In this document: positions 55,290 through 63,938 of the stretch, one piece after another | Position numbering within the stretch: position 1 is the first letter of the stretch | Layout of the letters: each line of letters starts with the position of its first letter | Assembly (NCBI RefSeq): GCF_000145275.1 | Contig: NC_014393.1 | Location: forward strand, 4,092,001-4,156,000 | DNA length: 64,000 nucleotides | Reading direction: 5' to 3' | Source of the DNA: Clostridium cellulovorans 743B | GTDB lineage: Bacteria; Bacillota; Clostridia; Clostridiales; Clostridiaceae | The notes under the pieces: generated by a model | Told to the model about the DNA's origin: nothing | Database searches by the model: none | The model's input: only the letters and a program-made list of their open reading frames with translations | Program-made: the position numbers and the translations under genes

Positions 55290-55329
55290 GTTTAGAAACT
55301 TCATTGTAAAACACTTGAAGTTTCTAAAC
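55290..55329. terminator. Terminator between the regulator and hypF
   Basis: Perfect 13-bp stem (GTTTAGAAACTTC and complement) with a 14-base loop, followed on the plus strand by CTTCTCTTTTTT. It serves the plus-strand operon and perhaps the convergent hypF. Confidence 0.8.
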
Positions 55330-55353
55330 CTTCTCTTTTTTAAATCACTCAAT

Positions 55354-57675
55354 TTATTTTCTTACCTTTTTCGTTTTATTATATATAGCATCAGCTACCA
55401 TAACCTGACCAAGAGAAATTCCTCCATCATTAGTAGGGACTTTACTATGATAAAATACATTGAAATTTAAATTTTCTAGAGCAATGATACTATTTACTAA
55501 TAGATATTCGTTCATAAATACTCCACCACTAAGTACTACATTATTAATCTTATAATCTTTCCTAATACGGTTTGTTATACTTACTAAAGCACTAATAATT
55601 GTAGAATGAAATCTCCTGCTCAAATTACTAATATCATACTCTTTCTCCGATACTAAATTTACAATTTCACGAATCATAGCCCTATAATCAAAAATATATC
55701 TATCATCACGCTGTAAAATCTCGTAATTAAAAGATTTATCTAAAGTAAAATCCCTGTTTAATAATCCTTCAAGCTCAATAGCAGCTTGTCCTTCATATTC
55801 TATAGAAGTACACAGGTTTATTAAAACGGACACTCCATCAAACAATCGCCCCATACTGGTAGTTTCAAAAGCGTTTATTTTCTTCTCTGACATCTTATAA
55901 TATATTTTCATTTCTTGTTCTGTATATTTGCTTAAAAATGGCAAGCCTAGCTGTAGCATCCCTTCCCCATAGGTCCTATATAAAATATCTAAAGCCACTC
56001 TAAAAGGCTCTTTAATTGCTTTGTCTCCCCCCAATAGGTAAAAGCTATCTAGAGACCCTACTCTTTTCACAGAATTATAGTCTCCTACTAAAAATTCTCC
56101 TCCCCATATGGTGCCGTCATGTCCATAGCCTGTACCATCAAAAATAATACCTATAGTATCTTCTTCTAAGTTATTCTCAGCCATACAAGCTGCCATATGT
56201 GCGTGATGATGTTGTACTTTTATTACAGGTAATTCTGATTGAGACATGGCTTTAAGGGAGCTTTTAAAGTTAGGATGTAAATCACAAACCAGTACCTTTG
56301 GCTCTATGGTAAGGAGCTTCTTTAAATGTTCTACAGCATTGAATAGTGATTCAAATATCTTATCATTTTTTACATCTCCAATATGCTGACTTATAAAAAC
56401 CGTATTACACTTACTTGTAGCCACTGTTGCTTTTAGCTCAGAACCAAGTGCTACTATAGACGTTACTTTTTTATCTATTATGATTGGGTATGGAGCAAAA
56501 CCTCTAGCTCTTCTAATTATTGATGTTATAGGCTTCCTTAGTGAATTACTATTTGAATAACGAACTATAGAATCATCAACTCTAGTATAAATATCACGAT
56601 TATTTAATATAAAGTAATCTGCAATACTATTTAGTTGTTTTATTGCTTCATTGTTTTCATATACTATAGGCTCTCCTGATATATTTCCACTAGTCATAAT
56701 TAAAGCTTCTAATCTCCCATCCTCTAATAATAAATAGTGAAGTGGCGCAGATGGCAGCATTACTCCATAGCTTGGATTATTAGGCGCTATAGCGTCAGGA
56801 AGCATATGAGGTTTTTTCTTTAATAACACAATTGGTCTTTCTACTCCGTTAAGCAACTTCTTTTCTTCTTCTGATACTTCCATATATTTTTCTGCCATTT
56901 TAGTATCATTAACCATAATTGCAAAAGGTTTAGAATCTCTTTTTTTTAGTAAACGTAACTTCTTAACAATTTTTTCATCTAAAGCATTAGCAGCCAAATG
57001 AAAGCCACCAATGCTTTTAATAGCAAATATCTTGCCTTCTAATAACCTTTCTTTACTAAAACTTATAACATCCGTAGCTATAACAACCTCACCATTTTTA
57101 TCCCTAAGTTCTAACTGTGGTCCGCAAATGGGACATGCATTAGGTTGTGCATGGTACCTTCTGCTATTGATATCTTTATACTCCTTTTGGCAATCAGGAC
57201 ACATCTTAAATTCCTTCATAGTTGTGCTAATTCTATCATAAGGCATCTCTTTAATAATTGTGTATCTAGGTCCGCAATTAGTACAATTAATAAATGGATA
57301 TTTATATCTACGATTATTTTTATCTAACAACTCATCTACACACTCTTTACATACATAGGCATCTGGAGGGATAAATGTATTGGTTTCTCTCCTCTGTATA
57401 CTTCTCTTAATAATAAAATCAGCATATCTTTTTTGACTCTTACTAACTGGAATCTCAATTATATCTTGAATCTTAGCCATAGGTGGGCATGAAATTTTTA
57501 CGTCATCTATAAAACTATCTATATCTCGCTGCTTTCCTTGAACTTCAACCACAACGCCCTCTGAATCATTTAGCACCCATCCCTTTAGTTCATATTTTGC
57601 TGTTATTTTATGTATGAATGGTCTAAAACCTACTCCTTGCACAATTCCCTTAATTCTATAACGACAAGTTTTCAT
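55354..57675 (-). CDS. hypF: Hydrogenase maturation carbamoyltransferase HypF
   Basis: 773 residues, full length. Acylphosphatase domain (IKGIVQGVGFRPF, about 8-90), four-Cys zinc fingers (CKECVDELL, CTNCGPRYT; CPDCQKEY, CPICGPQL), YrdC-like domain (about 195-385) and Kae1-like carbamoyltransferase domain with VQHHHAHMAACMAE and VVLSGGVFMNEYLL. It makes the thiocarboxamide/CN group for [NiFe] hydrogenase using carbamoyl phosphate and ATP. Other hyp genes are not in the window. GAGG site at the start. Confidence 0.96.
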   Translation of the reverse strand: MKTCRYRIKGIVQGVGFRPFIHKITAKYELKGWVLNDSEGVVVEVQGKQRDIDSFIDDVKISCPPMAKIQDIIEIPVSKSQKRYADFIIKRSIQRRETNTFIPPDAYVCKECVDELLDKNNRRYKYPFINCTNCGPRYTIIKEMPYDRISTTMKEFKMCPDCQKEYKDINSRRYHAQPNACPICGPQLELRDKNGEVVIATDVISFSKERLLEGKIFAIKSIGGFHLAANALDEKIVKKLRLLKKRDSKPFAIMVNDTKMAEKYMEVSEEEKKLLNGVERPIVLLKKKPHMLPDAIAPNNPSYGVMLPSAPLHYLLLEDGRLEALIMTSGNISGEPIVYENNEAIKQLNSIADYFILNNRDIYTRVDDSIVRYSNSNSLRKPITSIIRRARGFAPYPIIIDKKVTSIVALGSELKATVATSKCNTVFISQHIGDVKNDKIFESLFNAVEHLKKLLTIEPKVLVCDLHPNFKSSLKAMSQSELPVIKVQHHHAHMAACMAENNLEEDTIGIIFDGTGYGHDGTIWGGEFLVGDYNSVKRVGSLDSFYLLGGDKAIKEPFRVALDILYRTYGEGMLQLGLPFLSKYTEQEMKIYYKMSEKKINAFETTSMGRLFDGVSVLINLCTSIEYEGQAAIELEGLLNRDFTLDKSFNYEILQRDDRYIFDYRAMIREIVNLVSEKEYDISNLSRRFHSTIISALVSITNRIRKDYKINNVVLSGGVFMNEYLLVNSIIALENLNFNVFYHSKVPTNDGGISLGQVMVADAIYNKTKKVRK

Positions 57676-57863
57676 ATACTTTATACCTCAGCTTTAACAA
57701 GTTCTTAGTGATCCAGCTACAAATAACTACTCTAATATCTTTTTATTTTAGCAATTATCTATTTACCCATTACTTCTAAACATTTATTCATGTGAGACCT
57801 CCTTAGGGTATTTGCTGTATGATTTCTTTTAGTATCACTAAATATTATTCTTTTGCAATAATT

Positions 57864-58478
57864 TTATCCCTTATTAGCTTTCACTCTTTTCAATAAACTA
57901 TAGAAACCAATGGCAAGTCCTGTGGTTGTTCCAAAAGATACTAACATGAATAGTAAGTTCTGCTCAAAGTCAATCCAATCTACATCAATTGACATAGACA
58001 CCAATATTCCAAAAGGTATGGAAGCAATTGCACATATCAAAGCAAAGAACTTTATTGATTTTCGTCCGTAAAGCAAATGTCCTATGAAAATCCCGTAAAT
58101 TGCATCTGCAATGCTTAATGCCACTATATTAGGTACAATTTGCGCTTTTACCTGTTCCAAGTTCTTCAAAGAAGGAATTATGAACCCAATAACCTCAACT
58201 AATAGCTCACCTATGATAAATCCTGAAAGAAAACCTGCAAAGCCGCCAAGCAAACTTCGGATAATTACTGCTAGAATCTTATCTCGATCTAACTTACTAA
58301 GGATAAATAACATAAGTAAGCTACCAATAGGAAGTCCCAGTAATAATATCATTCCCTCATTTATTTCTAAACTTATTAAACCAGCAACGGTTCCAACAAT
58401 TAAAAATGAAATCAGTCCAACAAACATTGTGAAAAGCGGGTAAAATTTATAGTAATCTATACTCAATTTTCCTCTCAT
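57864..58478 (-). CDS. Uncharacterised multi-pass membrane protein overlapping hisS
   Basis: 204 residues with about six membrane helices and Gly-rich helices (LLGGFAGFLSGFIIGELLVE; FGTTTGLAIGFYSLL). It overlaps the 3' end of hisS by 32 bases in another frame. The ATG at 58478 has GGAG directly against it; a TTG at 58466 with GAGG upstream is an alternative start. It is co-transcribed with hisS and so probably subject to the same His-dependent control. A small-molecule transport role is possible but unsupported. Confidence 0.7.
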   Translation of the reverse strand: MRGKLSIDYYKFYPLFTMFVGLISFLIVGTVAGLISLEINEGMILLLGLPIGSLLMLFILSKLDRDKILAVIIRSLLGGFAGFLSGFIIGELLVEVIGFIIPSLKNLEQVKAQIVPNIVALSIADAIYGIFIGHLLYGRKSIKFFALICAIASIPFGILVSMSIDVDWIDFEQNLLFMLVSFGTTTGLAIGFYSLLKRVKANKG

Positions 58479-59742
58479 CTCCAGACATCATATCTTTTAT
58501 TTTTATTTCATTATTTAGCCTTTCGTCTTCTCCAATTAATATAACCTTCTCTACCCCCAACTTATTGGCATAATTCATTTTTTTCTTTAATGGATTATCT
58601 TCAAAATACACAGTGACCCCGAAGCCCTTTTTCTCTAAATATTTCGTCACCTCCATGCAATAATCTAAAGTCTCTCCAATTGGTATTATTATATAATCTA
58701 ATTTATTTTTTATTCTATAATTCCCTATAAACCCTATTTCCTTTAACACGAAAAATAATCTGGTTATTCCTATTGAAATCCCTACCCCTGGCAATAAATT
58801 TTCTGTATAACTTCCTGCTAAGTTATCATATCTTCCGCCTGAACAAATTGAACCATAGCTTTCGTTTCCTATTAATATTGTTTCAAAAACAGTTCCTGTA
58901 TAGTAATCAAGTCCTCTAATAATCTTTAGATTTATCCTAAATCGTTCACTAGCCACATCTAAGTGTTCTAACATTGCTTTAACCTGTCTTAATTCATTTA
59001 TTCCTTCAAGAAAATACTCATTTTTAATCTGAAGCTTCGTTAGTCCAGCTAAGATTTCTTCATTACTTCCTTGAATATCAAGTATGTTATTTAGATATTT
59101 ACTTTTTTCCTGCCCAATAATATTTGTAATCTGATCTTCAAAAGATTTTTTGTCTATTTTATCGTACTTATCAATTAAGATCATTATTTCTGTAACATTT
59201 TCTATCTCTTGCTCAATGAGAATACCTTTCAATACTTTTCTATTGCTAACTTGAAACTGATAATCTAATAGTCCGATCTCCTTAAATGCTTTATCTGCTA
59301 AACTTATGACCCAAGCATCGTTATTTATACTTAGTTTATCCTTACCGATAACATCCACATCGCATTGATAAAACTCTCTATATCTTCCTTTTTGATTTCT
59401 CTCTCCTCTATATACTTTTCCTAACTGATATCTTCTAAAAGGAAAGGTTAGCTCATTATAGTATTGAGCTACATATCTAGCAAAAGGCACTGTTAAATCA
59501 AACCTTAATGCTAAATTATTTTTGCCCTTTTGAAAACTATATACTTGCTTTTCTGTTTCTCCACCATTCTTAGCAAGTAAAACCTCTGCTTTCTCTATGA
59601 TTGGTGTATCGATAGCCATACAGCCATTATTTTTATAAACAGCTGTAATTTTATCAACAATATCATTAAAAATTTCTTGTTCCTTTGGTAATAACTCCAT
59701 AAATCCTGCTAATATACTTGGTTTTATAATATCCATATTCAT
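58447..59742 (-). CDS. hisS: Histidyl-tRNA synthetase
   Basis: 431 residues from ATG 59742 (GGAG eight bases upstream). Class II synthetase: motif 2 in FRRYQLGKVYRGERNQKGRY, REFYQCDVDVIG; His-specific motifs LDYYTGTVFE and SICSGGRYDNL; motif 3 GVGISIGITRLF; C-terminal anticodon-binding domain (about 335-431). Both domains are present, so this is a synthetase and not the HisZ paralogue. An in-frame upstream extension of about 34 codons (from 59841) exists but the ribosome site favours 59742. A histidine attenuation leader precedes it. Confidence 0.93.
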   Translation of the reverse strand: MNMDIIKPSILAGFMELLPKEQEIFNDIVDKITAVYKNNGCMAIDTPIIEKAEVLLAKNGGETEKQVYSFQKGKNNLALRFDLTVPFARYVAQYYNELTFPFRRYQLGKVYRGERNQKGRYREFYQCDVDVIGKDKLSINNDAWVISLADKAFKEIGLLDYQFQVSNRKVLKGILIEQEIENVTEIMILIDKYDKIDKKSFEDQITNIIGQEKSKYLNNILDIQGSNEEILAGLTKLQIKNEYFLEGINELRQVKAMLEHLDVASERFRINLKIIRGLDYYTGTVFETILIGNESYGSICSGGRYDNLAGSYTENLLPGVGISIGITRLFFVLKEIGFIGNYRIKNKLDYIIIPIGETLDYCMEVTKYLEKKGFGVTVYFEDNPLKKKMNYANKLGVEKVILIGEDERLNNEIKIKDMMSGDERKIEYRLL

Positions 59743-59837
59743 TGTATCCACTCCATATCCAATTTTATTTATATATCTGATGGCTAACATCAATGACACT
59801 TCTTCAGCGGTTACATATCCTTGGATAACGGCTTCTA

Positions 59838-59905
59838 AACATTAAAAATGCTAAGAAGCGAACTACCATCCGTAACACGCTATTGACGGATGCGTCCCTG
59901 GATAA
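59838..59905. repeat. Paired stem-loops with duplicated motif between the attenuator and hisS
   Basis: On the minus strand a CATCCGT/ACGGATG hairpin and a GCTTCTTAGCAT/ATGTTTAGAAGC hairpin lie back to back. They are bordered by two copies of TTAGA-GYCGTTATCCA-GGA (around 59818-59843 and 59895-59920, 21 of 26 match). This looks like a small structured repeat element inserted into the hisS leader. Copy number elsewhere is unknown. Confidence 0.5.
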
Positions 59906-59952
59906 CGACGTCTAATCATCAGATATTCTAATAATTCTGTTTACCCATAACA

Positions 59953-59984
59953 AAAAACCATGTAGGCAAATATCCCACATGGTT
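59953..59984 (-). terminator. Attenuator terminator of the hisS leader
   Basis: Stem ACCATGTGGG/CCTACATGGT around a 7-base loop, followed directly by TTTTTT on the minus strand. It lies about 90 bases after the leader peptide's stop. Confidence 0.85.
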
Positions 59985-60073
59985 CGTATAAATTATGCTA
60001 GCACTTAATTTACATCACCCAGAGATACAAGCCTACTGAAATAGACTTGTATCTGTTAAGACAGACCAAGTCT

Positions 60074-60124
60074 CTAGTGATGATGATGTATTAAATTAAC
60101 GTTATTGATTGTAAGTGTTTGCAT
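60074..60124 (-). CDS. His leader peptide of the hisS attenuator
   Basis: A 16-residue peptide, MQTLTINNVNLIHHHH, whose four terminal codons are CAT CAT CAT CAC followed by TAG. It has a perfect GGAGG site six bases upstream of the ATG at 60124. The His-codon/stop region (CATCAC-AGAGA) can pair with TCTCT-GTGATG downstream, and hairpins AGACTTG/CAAGTCT and GATACAAG/CTTGTATC compete before the terminator. When charged tRNA-His is scarce, ribosome stalling should change folding and allow read-through into hisS (inferred from classic his attenuation). Confidence 0.85.
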   Translation of the reverse strand: MQTLTINNVNLIHHHH

Positions 60125-60153
60125 AATATTCCTCCTAGTTTTTATTTATTAAC

Positions 60154-60182
60154 ATTATATATTGAATTAATTAAAATATCAA
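60154..60182 (-). promoter_or_regulatory. Promoter of the hisS leader
   Basis: On the minus strand TTGATA (60182-60177), a 17-base spacer, and TATAAT (60159-60154), a near-consensus sigma-A promoter. Initiation near 60147 would give a ~195-base leader RNA up to the terminator. Confidence 0.75.
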
Positions 60183-60223
60183 CAGAATCTACTGCTTATA
60201 CTAGCTATATTTATGCAAACAAT

Positions 60224-60252
60224 TTGTTAACATTACGCGAATATGTTATAGT
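60224..60252 (+). promoter_or_regulatory. Promoter of the small membrane protein pair
   Basis: TTGTTA (60224-60229) and TATAGT (60247-60252) with a 17-base spacer, 39 bases before the ATG at 60291; divergent from the hisS promoter. Confidence 0.6.
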
Positions 60253-60290
60253 TTATTCATAATATATTATTATTTGGAGGAAAATATCAA

Positions 60291-60755
60291 ATGAAGAAAT
60301 GGAAAGTTGAAGCTGATGGAGTAATTCATGAGATTCAGTATAAACGCGGATTTAATAATAAAATTATTGTAGATGGTGAAACTTACAAAGTAAAATCATC
60401 AAATATATTTGTCAATGTGATTGATTATGTAATTTCTTTTGGTGATACTCATTGTAATTTAGTTGTTATTGGAAGTAAAGTTGACTTAGCTGTAAATGGT
60501 ACTTTTCTTGGAAGCAACAAACCATATGAACCAACAAGTAATGTATCTCCATGGATTTGGGTATTAGTAGGCCTAAGTACAATAGGTGGAATGCTTCTCT
60601 CAGGGATTTTGAGTCTTGCTATTGGTGTTATAATGAGTACATTTTATATTCAATTTGGAATGAAGAAAAAGAATGGTGCTACAATTGGATGCTTTATCGG
60701 ATGTACCTTGATTCAAATACTTATTTTTTTTGTTATAGTATTAGCACAATTATAA
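60291..60755 (+). CDS. Uncharacterised membrane protein with N-terminal beta domain
   Basis: 154 residues. The first ~80 residues (KWKVEADGVIHEIQYKRGFN ... KIIVDGETYKVK) look like a small beta-sandwich; two membrane helices follow (about 88-115 and 128-152). Good GGAGG site. It precedes a DUF4190-like gene by 19 bases. Similar cytosolic beta-domain plus two-helix proteins are common in clostridia, function unknown. Confidence 0.75.
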   Translation: MKKWKVEADGVIHEIQYKRGFNNKIIVDGETYKVKSSNIFVNVIDYVISFGDTHCNLVVIGSKVDLAVNGTFLGSNKPYEPTSNVSPWIWVLVGLSTIGGMLLSGILSLAIGVIMSTFYIQFGMKKKNGATIGCFIGCTLIQILIFFVIVLAQL

Positions 60756-60774
60756 TATTATAGAGGAAATATAT

Positions 60775-61083
60775 TTGAATTTTGATAATAACACTGAGAT
60801 TACAAAATCAAAGAAAGCGATAGTAAGAAATCAAGTTTCTAATAAAAATAATACTCTAGCAATTACTTCTCTAGTCTTTGGAATTATTTCTTTAATATTT
60901 TGTTGGGCTCCTATCTGTCCAATAATCACTGGAATTATAGGTACAATTACTGGATTTATTAGTGTTATAAGAAAACGTGATGGCTCAAATATGGCCATTA
61001 TTGGAATAGTTTTATCTGTCTTAGGTATATTACTTGGTATAATATTTTTCATTTTATTAAATCTTATAGTAAGTTATAAATAA
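60775..61083 (+). CDS. DUF4190-like two-helix membrane protein
   Basis: 102 residues from TTG 60775 with AGAGGA seven bases upstream. Hydrophilic N-terminus, then NTLAITSLVFGIISLIFCWA and ITGFISVIRKRDGSNMAIIG before a second hydrophobic stretch; this pattern is typical of DUF4190 proteins. Function unknown. Downstream partner of the 154-residue membrane protein. Confidence 0.75.
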   Translation: MNFDNNTEITKSKKAIVRNQVSNKNNTLAITSLVFGIISLIFCWAPICPIITGIIGTITGFISVIRKRDGSNMAIIGIVLSVLGILLGIIFFILLNLIVSYK

Positions 61084-61088
61084 AGAAT

Positions 61089-61178
61089 GAGGACTATAAT
61101 TATCTTTGAAACAACTCGTCAGTAATATATGTCTGATGTATTTTGGTTGTGTGCTTTTGATCATTTAATTGAACAGTC
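61089..61178 (+). pseudogene. Decayed response-regulator receiver fragment
   Basis: About 30 codons closely match the intact LytTR regulator at 54769-54858: here TIIIFETTRQ, a TAA stop, then YMSDVFWLCAFDHLIEQ, against TIVIFATAHQEYMSDAFQLYAFDYLIKP. No start, an internal stop, and nothing recognisable on either side. A remnant of a second NatR-like regulator. Confidence 0.7.
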
Positions 61179-61381
61179 TGTTTACCCTAACATTAGCCCT
61201 TATATCCAAGTGTTAACCGCATTTTGTATAGCAATAAAATCTACAGATTTTATATGCTTATTCCCAACTTTTTAGGCGAATAAGGAAAAATAGTATTAGA
61301 ACCACTTGCTAAATAAGAGCCTATGGTACTAGATAAACTTGATTAATTTCTTAATATTGATAAAAAAATTTAGATACTATA

Positions 61382-61411
61382 AAACCGTACCCTAAATAAG
61401 TGGTACGGTTT
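61382..61411. terminator. Terminator of the small membrane protein gene
   Basis: Perfect 10-bp stem AAACCGTACC/GGTACGGTTT with a 10-base loop; TTTTATAG follows on the minus strand. It may serve both the minus gene at 61491 and the upstream plus genes. Confidence 0.7.
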
Positions 61412-61490
61412 ACTATTATATATATTAAATATAATATAGCGTGCTTAATTGGTTTATTAAAAAATACTTTGACATATGACTTTAAGATTC

Positions 61491-61889
61491 CTAAATTATA
61501 TTAACATGTTTTTTTTGATAATCACCGATATTAACAGTAACCTTAGACTCATGTTTTATAACATTTCCCACATTCACAAACATCATATAACCGTATCTTC
61601 CTCTCTTTCCTTTTCGAGTTATCATTTCCCCAAACTTTGGTAGACTTAGTAAAGAAAATTTTATTCCAGTTGCCTCATCTATAATATAAATTTCACGGGT
61701 ACCTTTAACAATATAACCCATTCTATTGATTTTAAAACTGATATTAATAATGTTATCATCACCCGTTAAAATACAACCTATTATTTCAAAGGGACGTTTC
61801 CTGGGTATCCAATAATAGTAATAGTATCTGAAAAGAAATATCCCTGTCATTGCGATCAATACACTAATAGTAATTAATACTGTAATCAT
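61491..61889 (-). CDS. Uncharacterised single-pass membrane protein
   Basis: 132 residues: one N-terminal membrane helix (MITVLITISVLIAMTGIFLF), a Tyr-rich border (RYYYYYW), then a beta-rich domain of ~100 residues. GGGAGG site upstream. Located between the multicopper oxidase gene and the decayed regulator fragment. No family recognised. Confidence 0.65.
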   Translation of the reverse strand: MITVLITISVLIAMTGIFLFRYYYYYWIPRKRPFEIIGCILTGDDNIINISFKINRMGYIVKGTREIYIIDEATGIKFSLLSLPKFGEMITRKGKRGRYGYMMFVNVGNVIKHESKVTVNIGDYQKKHVNII

Positions 61890-61911
61890 AATATGCCTCC
61901 CTTAGAATATT

Positions 61912-61937
61912 AAGGGCACCTTATCACGATGCCCCTT
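61912..61937 (-). terminator. Probable terminator of the multicopper oxidase gene
   Basis: Stem GGGCA/TGCCC extended by AAG/CTT flanks, loop of about 11 bases, 46 bases after the oxidase stop; only a weak T-rich tail on the minus strand. Confidence 0.5.
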
Positions 61938-61982
61938 TTGATCATATTAAAGTACTGAAAAAACAAACCATGGAACAGTGAA

Positions 61983-63386
61983 TCACTTACATTTTGGAGC
62001 AAATCCCAGATTACACGGAGGATGAGGCCTCTCATTTGGTAAATCAGTTTGAATAAATATTAATTGACCGCCTGGGTATACACCATTATTTGTAACCTTA
62101 TAATCATCATGATTATGAGCAATATAAAACTGAGGAAAGAAGAAATTATCTATTGTACCATAGTTGTTAACTTGGAAGTCTCCTGGGAAAGGACACAGTG
62201 TTGTACCCCCTTCTTTCGGAGTGTTAGCCCATAAAGTGTCTGAATCACCAAAACCAGGCATAAAGGTACCAGCATTTCTAGATTCTGCAGTTGCATCAGC
62301 CACTTGATTCATTAATGATGGGAAGCCACCTTTGCCACAGAAAATATAATCAGCATAAAGCTTTCGTTTATCATCAGCCATAAAAATAAGGTCGTAGCTT
62401 TCTCCAGAACCAACCAATTGGGTAAAGACAGATTCCCCATGTGGATGAGCATGTGCATCTTTATTAACTATTGTGCCATGCCAACCATGAGTATGCCATG
62501 GAACTGGCTGATATCCCATATTAATAAGACGAAGCAAAAACCTTTGTCCATTTTTAATATGAACATAAGAATCATATCCTGCCGGAACTTTATAAGCATC
62601 TCCACCTACATCAACACCAGCAGGTAATAGTGTATCCGGGAATGCACGTCCATTTACCAACCACCAATCAGGTTTAAAATTTACCGCATTAAAATCAGTT
62701 TGATTTTCAACAGCATCGTGCCAAGTAGAGTCGATATCGGATAAGAGTATTACATATTCTTTATCAAAAAAGCTATCATAATTTATATTTGCAAAGTTCC
62801 TGTTAGTGATATTCTTTGATGTGATATATCTAGAGACATCTTGAGCTTCCGGATATACAATTAGTCCTCCGTACATGCCCATCTGAACATGTTCAGCAGC
62901 CTCCTGATGACAGTGATAAAAATAGCTTCCTGGAGTTTCTGGTTTGAAGTAATAGGTTATACTGATTGAAGGTTCACCTATAGGAGTTACTGGTACTCCA
63001 AAGGAAGTTTCAGGTACACCATCAACTTGTGTTGCTACATGACCACCGTGAATATGAATGGTATGAACGTCTAAAATAGGCTCTTTAGCTCTTAACAAAC
63101 CCAAGTTAGTTAGAGTTATAAATAGTTCATCATCCGCATCCATTTTTATTAACGGCGATGGAATTACAGCTGTTCCTCTTAAAGCATCTCTTGCTGTTAT
63201 ATTTGAAGGATCCAATTCTGAATCAATAATTGTAAACTTGCCTGTACATTTATCTTGTATTTTCCATAAGCCTCCTACAAAACCAAAAACATATATGCTT
63301 CTACGTAGTAAGCATCCTGTCGGGTCAGTTGGAAGATTAATAAAACCATCTGTAGCATATAAGCTGTAAAAAAGCCTTTTTGCCAT
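61983..63386 (-). CDS. Multicopper oxidase with type 1 copper site in the first domain
   Basis: 467 residues, two cupredoxin-like domains, no signal peptide. Copper ligands: HTIHIHGG (108-115), YFYHCHQEAAEHVQMGMYG (155-173), WHTHGWHG (297-304) and HAHPHGE (312-318). The HCHxxxxxH-x-M pattern that forms the type 1 site lies in domain one, and the C-terminal HCHxxxH motif of ordinary laccases is missing (FCGKGGFPS instead). This recalls two-domain oxidases or copper nitrite reductases. Expected to oxidise a metal or phenolic substrate with O2, odd in an anaerobe; exact substrate unknown. Confidence 0.85.
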   Translation of the reverse strand: MAKRLFYSLYATDGFINLPTDPTGCLLRRSIYVFGFVGGLWKIQDKCTGKFTIIDSELDPSNITARDALRGTAVIPSPLIKMDADDELFITLTNLGLLRAKEPILDVHTIHIHGGHVATQVDGVPETSFGVPVTPIGEPSISITYYFKPETPGSYFYHCHQEAAEHVQMGMYGGLIVYPEAQDVSRYITSKNITNRNFANINYDSFFDKEYVILLSDIDSTWHDAVENQTDFNAVNFKPDWWLVNGRAFPDTLLPAGVDVGGDAYKVPAGYDSYVHIKNGQRFLLRLINMGYQPVPWHTHGWHGTIVNKDAHAHPHGESVFTQLVGSGESYDLIFMADDKRKLYADYIFCGKGGFPSLMNQVADATAESRNAGTFMPGFGDSDTLWANTPKEGGTTLCPFPGDFQVNNYGTIDNFFFPQFYIAHNHDDYKVTNNGVYPGGQLIFIQTDLPNERPHPPCNLGFAPKCK

Positions 63387-63552
63387 AATGCTTTTACCCT
63401 CCTAATTTTTTTATTTTATCTTAGCAATATAATATATGACACCTTTTTATAAATATTTACATTGTTGTCCTTATTATTGATTTTTCCAATAAACTCAAAC
63501 ACCTTTCAACAAACTTTTATTATCTACATTTCCGTTTTGAGAATAATTATCA

Positions 63553-63580
63553 TTTACTTTTTTAAATATTCATGTATAAT
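63553..63580 (+). promoter_or_regulatory. Promoter of the His-rich protein gene
   Basis: TTTACT (63553-63558) and TATAAT (63575-63580) with a 16-base spacer, 43 bases before the ATG. Confidence 0.4.
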
Positions 63581-63623
63581 TTAATGTAAATAAACTATAT
63601 TGTTTTAAAAGGGAGATAATTTT

Positions 63624-63938
63624 ATGTCAGCATATATGATTACATATTTCTTAAGTGATACTTGTGGATGTGGACATGACCATGAACATAATCATGAACA
63701 TAACCATGAACATATTGAATCTAGCGAAGATAATATAATCGCAAAGATAAAATCCGTGGGTGCTTGGGCCCATTTCATGCCTGAAGCATATCTTGTTAAA
63801 AGCACTTTATCTGCTCAAAAAATATTAGAAGAACTTAAAGAAGTAGCAAATACAGGAGATATCTTGTTTGTGACAAAAACAGATGCTGAGTCATGCGCTT
63901 GTCAAAACCAAGCAGTTATAGACTGGCTTGCAAAATAA
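63624..63938 (+). CDS. Small His-rich metal-binding protein
   Basis: 104 residues. MSAYMITYFLSDTCGCG is followed by HDHEHNHEHNHEH, a dense metal-binding run, then an ~80-residue alpha/beta domain (FMPEAYLVKSTLSAQKILEE, ILFVTKTDAESCAC) with more Cys. The overall shape recalls small ferredoxin-fold proteins; the His/Cys run should bind Zn, Ni or Cu. It is divergent from the multicopper oxidase, so a role in metal supply is possible. GGGAG site upstream. Confidence 0.75.
   Translation: MSAYMITYFLSDTCGCGHDHEHNHEHNHEHIESSEDNIIAKIKSVGAWAHFMPEAYLVKSTLSAQKILEELKEVANTGDILFVTKTDAESCACQNQAVIDWLAK

Noticed and set aside
58447..59742. HisZ regulatory subunit of ATP phosphoribosyltransferase
   Set aside because: The protein keeps the anticodon-binding domain and His-specific motifs LDYYTGTVFE and GGRYDNL, and no hisG follows.
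59743..60136. T-box leader for hisS
   Set aside because: No AGGGTGG-type T-box sequence or specifier stem-loop found; the His leader peptide and terminator explain the region better.
60137..60290. Additional small ORFs between the divergent hisS and membrane protein promoters
   Set aside because: Fully explained by two divergent promoters; no ORF with a ribosome site other than the His leader peptide.
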